A DNA stretch of 7,072 nt. It comes from Novosphingobium sp. GTDB lineage: Bacteria > Pseudomonadota > Alphaproteobacteria > Sphingomonadales > Sphingomonadaceae. Positions 1 through 6,404 of this stretch are shown one piece after another. Made by a program: the position numbers and the translations under genes. Positions within the stretch are counted from its first letter, which is position 1. Each line of letters starts with the position of its first letter. Location of the stretch: positions 1 through 7,072 of the forward strand of contig JADYXV010000373.1 of the NCBI GenBank assembly GCA_020853995.1, written 5' to 3'. The notes under the pieces were generated by a model. The model saw nothing but the letters and a program-made list of their open reading frames with translations, had not been told where the DNA came from and searched no databases.

Positions 1-579
1 GAACTGGCGCACTTTGCAACGGTCCCTGTGATCAACGGACTGACCGACTTGTCACACCCGTGCCAGATCATGGCCGATCTGCTGACCGTTATCGAGCATG
101 GCAAAGCCTTGCCCGGGCTGGAAGTGGCATGGCTGGGCGATGGCAACAACGTGCTGAATTCGATTGTTGAAGCAGCCGGATTGATGAAATTCAACGTCCG
201 CATCGGCGTGCCGGAAGGCTATGAGCCGGACGCAGCGTTCATCGCTGCGGCACAAGCAGGCGGCGCAAACGTACGAATCGTGCGCGATCCCGTCGAAGCC
301 GCACGCGGGGCCGATGTCGTTGTGACCGACACGTGGATTTCGATGGGGCAACACCATGCCGAGGCAAAGCTTGCAGCAATGGCGCCCTATCAGGTGAACG
401 ACGCGTTGATGGCACACGCCAAGCCCGATGCGATCTTCCTGCACTGCCTGCCCGCGCATCGCGGTGAAGAAGTGACGGACGCTGTGATGGATGGGCCACG
501 TTCGGTTATCTGGGACGAAGCAGAAAACCGCATTCACGCGCAAAAATCGATCCTGCGCTGGGTCTTTGGACAGATTTGA
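1..579 (+). CDS. argF: Ornithine carbamoyltransferase, 3' part (5' end outside window)
   Basis: This enzyme transfers the carbamoyl group of carbamoyl phosphate to ornithine to make citrulline, the sixth step of cytoplasmic arginine synthesis. The reading frame is open from base 1 and gives 192 residues before TGA. The family is usually about 305-310 residues, so roughly the first 115, including the carbamoyl-phosphate loop, lie upstream. Visible family motifs, in fragment numbering, are HPCQ with the following AD (19-25), GDGNNV (46-51), the ornithine-binding DTWISMGQ segment (110-117) and the catalytic HCLPAHRG segment (148-155). An ENRIHAQKSIL-like C-terminus completes the fold. The next gene, hslO, starts 10 bases after the stop and its ribosome binding site overlaps the argF stop region, so the two are probably one transcript. 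Anabolic ArgF is preferred over catabolic ArcB because no arginine-deiminase genes are visible, but only one side of the neighbourhood can be seen. Confidence 0.96.
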   Translation, partial: ELAHFATVPVINGLTDLSHPCQIMADLLTVIEHGKALPGLEVAWLGDGNNVLNSIVEAAGLMKFNVRIGVPEGYEPDAAFIAAAQAGGANVRIVRDPVEAARGADVVVTDTWISMGQHHAEAKLAAMAPYQVNDALMAHAKPDAIFLHCLPAHRGEEVTDAVMDGPRSVIWDEAENRIHAQKSILRWVFGQI

Positions 580-589
580 GAGCAAAATC

Positions 590-1489
590 GTGAGTGAACA
601 GGCCCAGCCTTCGACCGGCTTTGACCAATTGCTGCATTTTACCCTGCCTGACCGCGATGCTCGCGGGCGGGTCGTGCGGCTGGGGCCTGTCCTCGACACG
701 ATCCTGTCTGCCCACAGCTATCCCGCGCCGATTCGCTGCATTCTGGCAGAGGCGCTTGTCGTTACAGCCTTGCTAGGGTCTGTGCTCAAGGATCAGGGCA
801 GCCAGATGACCGTCCAGGCGCAGACGAAGGGCGGCGTCATCGACCTTCTCGTTTGCGATTACCGTGATGGTGAAGTGCGCGGCTATGTCCGGCATGATCG
901 TGCCCGGCTTGATGAATTGGGACCAAGCCCATCGTTGTTCGCGCTGTTCGGTGAAGGGTATCTTGCCATCACATTCGACCTTGCAGCAACCGGTCAACGC
1001 TATCAGGGCGTCGTACCGCTGCAAGGCAATTCGCTGGCCGAAGCGTGCGAAAGCTATTTCTTCCAATCGGAACAGGTACCTACGCTGATCCGCGTAGGAC
1101 TTCACAACACACCATCCGGGTGTGTGGCAGGCGGCATGCTTTTGCAGCACTTGCCCGAAGGCGAAGAAGGCCGGGAGCGGTTGCACGTTCAACTGGACCA
1201 CCCCGAATGGGAACACGTTTCCATCCTAGGCCGGTCAGTGAAGGATGAAGAACTGGTCGACCCAGCGCTAGACCTTGAAACCGTGGTCTGGCGGCTTTTC
1301 CATGAAGAGCCGGAAATACGCATCGAACGTGGGCCGGTCCTGACGCGCGGCTGCCGCTGCACGATCACGCATTATCAGGACATCCTGTCGCGGTTTGCTC
1401 CAGCCGACCGAGAGGACATGAAAAATGACGATGGCTTGATCATTGTCGACTGTGCATTCTGCTCACGTGAGTTCGAAATAGACCTCTAG
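590..1489 (+). CDS. hslO: Hsp33, redox-regulated holdase chaperone
   Basis: Hsp33 is a cytoplasmic chaperone that is inactive when reduced with zinc bound. It unfolds into a holdase for aggregating proteins when its cysteines are oxidised, for example by peroxide plus heat or by bleach. The product is 299 residues, the usual size. The C-terminal redox switch is intact: C255-R-C257, then 30 residues, then C288-A-F-C291, the expected CxC and CxxC zinc site. The N-terminal domain carries typical stretches such as RGRVVRLGPVLDTIL (25-39) and the TVQAQTKGG segment (74-82). I chose the GTG at 590 because a GAGAG Shine-Dalgarno (578-582) sits 7 bases upstream. The same frame stays open further back to an ATG at 491, but that would read 89 bases into argF. 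The 10-base gap from argF suggests cotranscription. Cysteines at 50, 89, 153 and 178 are additional to the switch. Confidence 0.96.
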   Translation: MSEQAQPSTGFDQLLHFTLPDRDARGRVVRLGPVLDTILSAHSYPAPIRCILAEALVVTALLGSVLKDQGSQMTVQAQTKGGVIDLLVCDYRDGEVRGYVRHDRARLDELGPSPSLFALFGEGYLAITFDLAATGQRYQGVVPLQGNSLAEACESYFFQSEQVPTLIRVGLHNTPSGCVAGGMLLQHLPEGEEGRERLHVQLDHPEWEHVSILGRSVKDEELVDPALDLETVVWRLFHEEPEIRIERGPVLTRGCRCTITHYQDILSRFAPADREDMKNDDGLIIVDCAFCSREFEIDL

Positions 1490-1522
1490 GCACAATACCT
1501 AACAGCACTTTTCACATTTCAT

Positions 1523-1540
1523 CGGTGATAAGCACCGTTT
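1523..1540 (+). terminator. Weak hairpin after hslO, possible terminator
   Basis: A 5-bp stem CGGTG (1523-1527) / CACCG (1533-1537) with loop ATAAG is followed by only TTT. It lies 34 bases after the hslO stop, where a terminator would be expected. The stem is short and the T run poor, so it could be chance or part of the direct repeat around it. Confidence 0.25.
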
Positions 1541-1566
1541 CATCGCAGCAATGTCAGTGATATAGA
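1538..1566 (+). promoter_or_regulatory. Possible promoter for the DUF3617-like gene
   Basis: TTTCAT (1538-1543) and TATAGA (1561-1566) are separated by 17 bases, the standard sigma-70 spacing. The -10 box matches TATAAT at four of six positions but the -35 box is poor. Transcription from here would give a leader of about 50 bases containing the GGCCAC/GTGGCC hairpin. It is the best candidate in the gap, not a strong one. Confidence 0.25.
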
Positions 1567-1580
1567 CCTTGCGTGACCAA

Positions 1581-1597
1581 GGCCACATCCGGTGGCC
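1581..1597 (+). promoter_or_regulatory. Perfect 6-bp hairpin in leader of the DUF3617-like gene
   Basis: GGCCAC (1581-1586) and GTGGCC (1592-1597) form a perfect GC-rich stem with the loop ATCCG. It ends about 11 bases before the likely ribosome binding site (GAGAG, 1609-1613). There is no T run after it, so it is not a simple terminator. It could affect translation or mRNA stability, or be accidental. Confidence 0.35.
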
Positions 1598-1621
1598 CTG
1601 ACCGATGTGAGAGTCCGCCAG

Positions 1622-2053
1622 ATGGCTATCCAACGTCTGCAAATGCGAAAAGCCGCGCGGGGCTGCGTGTTGGCGATCTGTGCCTGTTTCGGCTTTGCCG
1701 GCGCTGCAGGCGTGGCGCAAGGGCCAGCACTGGCCATGCTGGACAGGTTGGAGCCCGGCCTGTGGGAAGTAACGCCACATGGTGTGCAAAGCAGTGCCGC
1801 GCAATTGTGCGTCGATAACGGGCGTAAGCTCATCCAGATCCGCCATGCCCGCGAAGCCTGCCGAAGGTTTGTTGTCGAAGACACCGCCGGCGCGGTCGTC
1901 GTGCAATACACTTGCCCCACCGGCGGCTATGGCCACACCAAAGTGCGGTTCGAAAATCCGCGCCTGGTGCAGGTGGAAACGCAGGGTATCGACAATGGTC
2001 TGCCGTTCAATTTCACGGCAGAGGCCCGCCGCACAGGAAGTTGCGGCCGCTGA
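1622..2053 (+). CDS. Small exported DUF3617-like protein, function unknown
   Basis: This is a 143-residue protein with no known enzymatic role. The N-terminus has basic residues (R9-K10, R13) and then a hydrophobic stretch (about 15-30, ending GFAGAAGVAQG), which reads as a Sec signal peptide, so the mature protein is probably periplasmic. I see no convincing lipobox. After it comes LEPGLWEV (43-50), the characteristic opening of DUF3617 proteins, followed by four cysteines (63, 80, 98, 141) that could form two disulfides. A TGGYGHTKVRFENPRLVQVETQG-type region (100-122) looks like beta strands. I chose the ATG at 1622 because GAGAG (1609-1613) is 8 bases upstream. An in-frame ATG at 1643 (MRKAARG) would give a more classical signal peptide and is a real alternative, and a GTG at 1592 inside the hairpin is less likely. 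The gene sits alone between hslO and queC and gives no functional clue. The DUF3617 assignment is from motif recognition only. Confidence 0.8.
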   Translation: MAIQRLQMRKAARGCVLAICACFGFAGAAGVAQGPALAMLDRLEPGLWEVTPHGVQSSAAQLCVDNGRKLIQIRHAREACRRFVVEDTAGAVVVQYTCPTGGYGHTKVRFENPRLVQVETQGIDNGLPFNFTAEARRTGSCGR

Positions 2054-2122
2054 TCAAAGCTTTGCGGAAAGTTTCGGGCGAAACCATTGCATTGGACAGC
2101 ACGCGCGGGTAGCCCTCTGCCA

Positions 2123-2824
2123 ATGTCTGGTCCGCACTCTGCCGCCCCCTCACCACTCGCTGTCGTTCTGCTTTCCGGCGGGTTGGATTCGATGGTCTGC
2201 ACCGCGCTGGCCCAGGAACAGGGCTTTCGCGTCCTTGCGCTGACCATTGATTACAACCAGCGCCACAGGGTTGAACTGGAATCCGCCTCGGCCATTGCGA
2301 AGCGTCTGGGCGTCGAACGTCATGTCATTCTGCCGATGGATCTGCGCCAGTTTGGCGGATCAGCTTTGACTGCCGATATTGCGGTGCCCAAAGACGGCGT
2401 CGGACCCGACATTCCTGTCACGTATGTTCCAGCACGCAACCTCATTTTCCTCTCGCTCGCCCTGGCATGGGCAGAAGCGGCCGGATCAAAAGACCTGTTC
2501 ATTGGCGTGAATGCGCTGGATTATTCGGGCTATCCTGATTGTCGTCCGGAATTTGTCGGCGGATTCGAAGCGCTGGCCCGTGTTGCCACCAAAATCGGCA
2601 GCGAAGGCGGCACGGTAATTGTTCATGCCCCGCTACAACACTTGAAAAAATCGGAAATCGCCCAAGAGGCGGCTCGGCTGGGGCTTGATGCAGGACAAAG
2701 CTGGTCTTGCTACGATCCTCTACCGGACGGGAGAGCCTGCGGCGTGTGCGACAGTTGTCGCCTCAGGCGCGCAGGATTTGCAGAGGCAGGCCTTGATGAC
2801 GGAACCCGCTACGGCGACAGCTGA
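2123..2824 (+). CDS. queC: 7-cyano-7-deazaguanine synthase QueC
   Basis: QueC uses ATP and ammonia to convert 7-carboxy-7-deazaguanine to preQ0, the last common precursor before queuosine tRNA modification. It acts in the cytoplasm. The product is 233 residues, the normal length. The PP-loop ATP-binding motif SGGLDS lies at 18-23. TYVPARN (100-106) and GVNALDYSGYPDCRPEF (128-144) are strongly conserved in the family. The C-terminal zinc site is complete: C196 in SCYDP, then C206, C209 and C212 in ACGVCDSC. I start it at the ATG at 2123. The ribosome binding site is poor (only GGGT near 2107-2110). An upstream in-frame TTG at 2087 would add 12 residues that do not look like QueC. No queD, queE or folE is in view. 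The stop codon lies 29 bases inside the next gene, so the MFS gene is probably cotranscribed and translationally coupled. Confidence 0.96.
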   Translation: MSGPHSAAPSPLAVVLLSGGLDSMVCTALAQEQGFRVLALTIDYNQRHRVELESASAIAKRLGVERHVILPMDLRQFGGSALTADIAVPKDGVGPDIPVTYVPARNLIFLSLALAWAEAAGSKDLFIGVNALDYSGYPDCRPEFVGGFEALARVATKIGSEGGTVIVHAPLQHLKKSEIAQEAARLGLDAGQSWSCYDPLPDGRACGVCDSCRLRRAGFAEAGLDDGTRYGDS

Positions 2825-4388
2825 ACGGACCACGCCCGAACCGCACAATGGTGAAGCATCGGCCTATAGCTGGTATGTCCTTGGCATACTTGTGCTGGTC
2901 TACGTGCTCAACTTTGTTGATCGGCAAATTCTTTCGATCCTTGCCAATGACATAAAACGTGATCTTGACCTGACAGATGCAGATCTGGGGTTCCTTTACG
3001 GAACCGCATTCGCTGTGTTTTACGCGCTATTCGGCATTCCTCTGGGACGCCTTGCGGACAATTGGCACCGCGTAAGGCTGATGAGCTTCGGTTTGGCACT
3101 GTGGTCTGTGATGACTGCCGTTTCCGGATTTTCGCGCAGCGGCATGCAATTGACCGCGGCCCGCATCGGCGTGGGCATCGGCGAAGCGACGGCGAGCCCT
3201 GCGGCCTACTCCCTGATCTCGGACTATTTCCCGCAGCGGCTGAGGGCAACGGCGCTCGCCATCTATTCGTCCGGCTTGTTCATCGGAGGCGGGCTGTCGC
3301 TGCTGGTGGGCGGTTTGATTGTCGAACAATGGAATGCCGCATATCCCGCCGGTGGACCGTTAGGTCTGGTTGGATGGCAGGCAGCGTTCATGGCAGTGGG
3401 CCTGCCCGGCGTATTGCTTGCACTATGGGTGGCCACAATACGCGAACCCGTTCGCGGTGAAATCGACGGCTTGCCGACCCAGGGCTCCGCAACCCCGTTC
3501 AAAGGCTTCTTCGCAGAACTCATGAACGTCATTCCGCCGATCACTTTGCTTGGCGCAGCACGGCGCGGGCCAACGGCCCTGATCGTGAATGTCCTTGGTG
3601 CGGTTTTTATTGCCGTGGTTGTCACCGTGCTGACCACGCTTCTCGGCACGGCCACACGCCAACAGTGGGTTTTTGTCGGATTTGGCGTCTACGCTGTTTT
3701 CAGCTGGGCAAGTGCATTGAAATCTTCAGACGCGGCTACGTTCAACCTCATCTGGCGTTCGCCTGCGTTCATGTGCATCATTTTGGGGTATGGCATGGTG
3801 GCCTTTGCGTCCTACGCCACGTCATACTGGACAGCACCCTACGCCGAGCGTGCCTTTGGCATCGCTAAAACAGAACTGGGCTGGTTCATCGGTGCGCCAA
3901 GTGCGTTGTCCGGTTTTCTCGGCGTCATTTTGGGCGGGCGCGTTGCAGATTATCTGCACGTACGTTTGCCAGCCGGCCGTGTGTATGTCGTGCTGTTCGG
4001 GCTGCTCATGCCTGTGATCCCGACCTTCATTGCATTTAGCACTGACAACTTCGTGATCTTTGTCGTGGCATCATTTTTCGCTCAATTGCTGTCCAGTTCG
4101 GCCCTTGGCGCAGCTGCCGCTTCCAGCCAGTCACTTGTCCTGCCGCGGATGCGCGGGACGGCAACCGCCACATTTCTGCTGTCGACAACGCTTGTCGGCC
4201 TTGCACTCGGGCCGTTTACAGCCGGCTATATTTCGGCCTCGAACAATGATGACCTGGCCCTCGGAGTAATTTCGACACTGGCATCACTGCCTGTCGGGCT
4301 GGTCCTTCTGATTTCGGCCATTCGTCTTTATCCAGCAGCCCAGGCGGGCATAACAAGCCGCGCCCGCGCTGCCGGAGAAAAGATCTAG
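2796..4388 (+). CDS. Spinster-type MFS transporter, about 14 membrane segments
   Basis: This is an inner-membrane transporter of the major facilitator superfamily, 530 residues, substrate unknown. A charged N-terminal tail (1-24) leads into helix 1 with the spinster-like LNFVDRQ motif (38-44). Motif A of the MFS is GRLADNWHRVR (84-94), between helices 2 and 3. A related GGRVADYLHVR (380-390) marks the equivalent loop of the second half, and TAARIGVGIGEATASPAAYSL (120-140) is helix 4-5 material. Between the two six-helix bundles there are two extra hydrophobic stretches (about 262-284 and 290-306), which suggests 14 segments. I recall this arrangement in other sphingomonad members of the family. 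The ATG at 2796 is chosen because AGAGGCAGG (2782-2790) precedes it. The in-frame opening back to 2685 lies inside queC and is hydrophilic. Overlap with queC suggests shared expression, but that does not prove a substrate linked to queuosine. Confidence 0.9.
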   Translation: MTEPATATAERTTPEPHNGEASAYSWYVLGILVLVYVLNFVDRQILSILANDIKRDLDLTDADLGFLYGTAFAVFYALFGIPLGRLADNWHRVRLMSFGLALWSVMTAVSGFSRSGMQLTAARIGVGIGEATASPAAYSLISDYFPQRLRATALAIYSSGLFIGGGLSLLVGGLIVEQWNAAYPAGGPLGLVGWQAAFMAVGLPGVLLALWVATIREPVRGEIDGLPTQGSATPFKGFFAELMNVIPPITLLGAARRGPTALIVNVLGAVFIAVVVTVLTTLLGTATRQQWVFVGFGVYAVFSWASALKSSDAATFNLIWRSPAFMCIILGYGMVAFASYATSYWTAPYAERAFGIAKTELGWFIGAPSALSGFLGVILGGRVADYLHVRLPAGRVYVVLFGLLMPVIPTFIAFSTDNFVIFVVASFFAQLLSSSALGAAAASSQSLVLPRMRGTATATFLLSTTLVGLALGPFTAGYISASNNDDLALGVISTLASLPVGLVLLISAIRLYPAAQAGITSRARAAGEKI

Positions 4389-4422
4389 TATGGTGGAATC
4401 GAAGTTCGCAACTTTAATGGAT

Positions 4423-4560
4423 CGTCACCCGGAACTTGTTTCAGGGTCCATTCCTCCACGCGCACTTATGCCCGAATTTTGCAGCAAACCGGGCCGTTGT
4501 GCTACCGCCAGGAGAAAGTGCGCGCGGCACGATGGATGCTGAAACAAGTTCAGCATGACG
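4423..4560. repeat. Degenerate inverted repeat (29-base arms) in convergent gap
   Basis: The gap 4389-4594 between the convergent MFS and sodC genes contains no credible gene. Its left arm (4423-4451) and the reverse complement of the right arm (4532-4560) match at 24 of 29 bases. They include a 13-base identical core GAACTTGTTTCAG. The arms are 80 bases apart. The right arm is itself a hairpin, GCTGAA / TTCAGC at 4538-4554 with loop ACAAG, and the left arm has a weaker internal dyad (CCCGGAA...TTCAGGG). From memory, CCGGAACTTG-type palindromes of this kind are scattered through sphingomonad intergenic regions as small non-autonomous repeats. I could not search for other copies. It may also help end transcription from both sides, but there is no T run. 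Confidence 0.7.
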
Positions 4561-4594
4561 AAGAATTTATGAGATGACCTTCAGTTCCATGTGA

Positions 4595-5134
4595 CTAAGC
4601 TGGAAAGCGCATCAAGACACCGCAAGCAATGCGTCCGCCGCTATTGCCGCTTGGATCGGTTTTGTAATCATCCGGACCGGCATGCAGGACAATGGCAGTC
4701 CCGTCTGTGTCAAACACGCTTGCCAAAACAACGGCAGCAGTGCCCGTCAATGGGCCTTCGATCATGCCGGTACCGTCCGTCCCGACAAAGATGTTTGGCA
4801 AGTCACCAACATGCGGCCCTGCAGGGTTAAGGCTGCCGTGCTGGTGCGCGGTCGGGTTCAAATGTCCGCCTGCCGAGGTGAAACCGGGCGCTTCACATTT
4901 GCCGGTGGTATGGAGGTGAATGCCGTGTTCACCTGCGGCCTGCCCTGAGACATTGGCACGAAATAGCATCGCGGTGCCATTTTGCGTGATTTCGACAGAG
5001 CCAACGCTCTGCCCCGACGTGTTGATCAGTGCCGCCGTTGCGAGTGTGCTTGCACTATTCTGCGGAGGAATTGTCGCACACGCCCCAAGCGATAGTGGTG
5101 CCGCAATGGCAACCACAGCAATTCTCATTTTCAT
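4595..5134 (-). CDS. sodC: Cu,Zn superoxide dismutase, probable periplasmic lipoprotein
   Basis: This enzyme converts superoxide to oxygen and hydrogen peroxide in the periplasm or at the membrane. The product is 179 residues. A lipoprotein signal is clear: hydrophobic residues 4-16, then lipobox L16-G-A-C19, so the mature protein should be lipid-anchored at C19. All metal ligands of the family can be placed: copper H73 and H75 (GIHLH), bridging H91 (GGHLNP), zinc H99 (HQHG), H108 and D111 (GPHVGDLP), and copper H151 (LHAGPDDY). C80 and C171 form the conserved disulfide, and R168 is the substrate-guiding arginine. The start at 5134 is supported by GGAG 7 bases upstream. A second ATG two codons on (5128) is also possible. 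The gene lies just after the terminator of the OmpA gene and has its own promoter-like sequence, so it is probably monocistronic. It is convergent with the MFS gene. Confidence 0.96.
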   Translation of the reverse strand: MKMRIAVVAIAAPLSLGACATIPPQNSASTLATAALINTSGQSVGSVEITQNGTAMLFRANVSGQAAGEHGIHLHTTGKCEAPGFTSAGGHLNPTAHQHGSLNPAGPHVGDLPNIFVGTDGTGMIEGPLTGTAAVVLASVFDTDGTAIVLHAGPDDYKTDPSGNSGGRIACGVLMRFPA

Positions 5135-5162
5135 TATAAATCTCCGCGAACTGGTCCGTCAA
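5133..5162 (-). promoter_or_regulatory. Promoter-like sequence of sodC, -10 box touching the start codon
   Basis: On the - strand, TTGACG (5162-5157) and a perfect TATAAT (5138-5133) are separated by 18 bases. The last two bases of TATAAT are the first two of the annotated ATG (5134-5132). Transcription from this promoter would begin about 5-8 bases further on, near the second ATG (5128-5126), which would give a leaderless mRNA. Otherwise the TATAAT is coincidental and an upstream promoter supplies the leader. Confidence 0.45.
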
Positions 5163-5172
5163 AGACCATAAC

Positions 5173-5201
5173 GAAAAAGGGGCCGGATTTCTCCAGCCCC
5201 T
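5173..5201 (-). terminator. Intrinsic terminator of the OmpA-family gene
   Basis: Read on the - strand, AGGGGCTGG pairs with CCGGCCCCT through nine pairs, one of them G-U. The loop is AGAAAT and the stem runs into TTTTTCG. It lies 28 bases after the OmpA-family stop codon and before sodC. A GC-rich stem with a T run in the correct direction is the standard rho-independent form. On the + strand the run of A before the stem is on the wrong side, so it acts leftward only. Confidence 0.88.
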
Positions 5202-5228
5202 CTCAAGAAATTCGGTTTTACCCGAAGA

Positions 5229-6314
5229 TTACATGCCCGAACCCGGACCGTACGTGATTTCCACGCGACGGTTCTGAAGTTCACGCACGCCGTCCGATGT
5301 TGGAACGCGTGGGTTGGCTTCACCGAATGCCTGGCTCGTGATCGAACCATCGGGAATGCCGTGCGAGGTCAGGTACGAACGGACCGACGTGTTACGACGT
5401 TCCGAAAGGCCCTGGTTGTACTTCGCGGTACCCGAACGGTCAGCATAACCGGCGAGCATGATCGGCACGCTGGCGCAGTTACCGTATGCGGTGACGGCGT
5501 TGTCCAGAATGGTCGAAGCTTCCGGCGTGATGTCCGACTTATCCCAGTCGAAGAACACGATGTACGGACCCTTGTTGCAAACCACTGCTGGCGGCGGTGG
5601 CGGCGGTGGGGGTGGCGGCGGTGGTGGCGGCGGTGGCGGAGGCGGCGGAGCAGCTTCCTCAACCGGCGCAGCGCCGCCGAAGTTGTAGGCCAGAGTGGCG
5701 AGAAGCGAGTGCGAACGGAAGCGGGTGCGAACGTTGTTACCAGCGCCATTAACCAGATCGATGCCGTTCTGGTTAAAGAAGCGATACTTCAGTCCGAAGT
5801 CCACATTGTCGCTAAGCGGGGTGCGGATACCGGCCAGTGCTTGCCATGCAAAGCCTGTGTCCGAATCAGCAATGCTGTTTGCGGCGTTGTTGTACAGCAC
5901 AGCAATCTTTGCGCGGCTGACACCTGCGCCACCACCGACAAAGCCCTGCAGGCCCTCATCTGGACCAAAATCAAGCAGGCCGTTGACCATGAAGCTGAGA
6001 GCCTCAGCGCCACCGCCAACTTGTGCGTCCGTCAGGTTAACGCCGGGAGCCTGATAGGCTTGCTCTTCAGCACGACGATAGCTGACTTCGCTTTCCAGAC
6101 GGAAACCGCCGAAATCGTAACCAACGATACCACCGAAATCATAGCCGGTCTTCGTATCAAGCACGCCGAGTTGACCCGAACCCGTGAGGTTCTCAATGTC
6201 TTCTACGATCATCGCGCCAGCATCTGCTTCGACATACCAAGAATCATTCCGCGCAAGCGCAGGTGATGCGATGGCAGTCGTGGCCAAGGCTAAGCCCAGG
6301 ACAAGTTTCCGCAT
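5229..6314 (-). CDS. OmpA-family outer-membrane protein with 20-proline linker
   Basis: This is a structural outer-membrane protein that should tie the membrane to peptidoglycan. It has 361 residues. Residues 1-21 are a signal peptide (MRKLVLGLALATTAIASPALA, cut before RND). Residues 25-213 form a small beta barrel rich in alternating aromatic and glycine residues, ending LLATLAYNFGG. A linker EEAA is followed by 20 consecutive prolines (223-242). The C-terminal OmpA domain (about 250-355) has VFFDWDKSDIT (253-263), GYADRSGTAKYNQGLSERRN (289-308) and LQNRRVEI (346-353). D292 and R350 match the residues that bind diaminopimelate in this family. C246 and C280 could form a disulfide. An AAGGGG ribosome binding site stands 8 bases before the ATG at 6314. 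A faint promoter TTGCAT (6386-6381), 17 bases, TAGACA (6363-6358) is possible. The gene ends in its own terminator, so it is probably monocistronic and highly expressed. Confidence 0.94.
   Translation of the reverse strand: MRKLVLGLALATTAIASPALARNDSWYVEADAGAMIVEDIENLTGSGQLGVLDTKTGYDFGGIVGYDFGGFRLESEVSYRRAEEQAYQAPGVNLTDAQVGGGAEALSFMVNGLLDFGPDEGLQGFVGGGAGVSRAKIAVLYNNAANSIADSDTGFAWQALAGIRTPLSDNVDFGLKYRFFNQNGIDLVNGAGNNVRTRFRSHSLLATLAYNFGGAAPVEEAAPPPPPPPPPPPPPPPPPPPPAVVCNKGPYIVFFDWDKSDITPEASTILDNAVTAYGNCASVPIMLAGYADRSGTAKYNQGLSERRNTSVRSYLTSHGIPDGSITSQAFGEANPRVPTSDGVRELQNRRVEITYGPGSGM
5589..5648 (-). repeat. Polyproline tract, 20 CCN codons
   Basis: Sixty bases encode 20 prolines in the OmpA-family protein. 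The codons are mixed (mainly CCG and CCA, with a few others), so this is a degenerate triplet repeat, not a pure one, which should limit slippage. The + strand is a run of GG doublets, which explains long open frames of glycine or arginine in other frames that are not genes. Confidence 0.95.
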
Positions 6315-6404
6315 TATTGTTTCCCCTTATAGCGACATCATGCCACGTCGTGCAGTCTGTCTACCGGTTCCAAAGTGGTCATGCAAGTGGACAAACACAC
6401 CGAC

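Noticed and set aside
52..699. Long - strand frame opposite argF and the start of hslO
   Set aside because: It spans the junction of two well-supported + strand genes and shows no protein family features.
2054..2122. Possible preQ1 riboswitch before queC
   Set aside because: The gap has only a CAAAGCTTTG palindrome (2055-2064) and a small GTTTC/GAAAC hairpin (2071-2084). The conserved C-rich loop and A-rich tail of preQ1-I aptamers are absent, and there is not room for a larger class.
4390..4542. 50-codon + strand frame just after the MFS gene
   Set aside because: It runs through both arms of the inverted repeat, has no family resemblance and no ribosome binding site, since its start abuts the MFS stop.
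5458..5688. + strand frame encoding 20 consecutive glycines
   Set aside because: It is a by-product of the GG-rich complement of the proline codons and not a separate gene.
5361..6266. Long + strand open frame of about 300 codons opposite the OmpA-family gene
   Set aside because: It is fully antisense to a gene with signal peptide, barrel and OmpA domain. Its translation is rich in Arg, Trp and Gly where it crosses the proline tract and has no recognisable domain or ribosome binding site.
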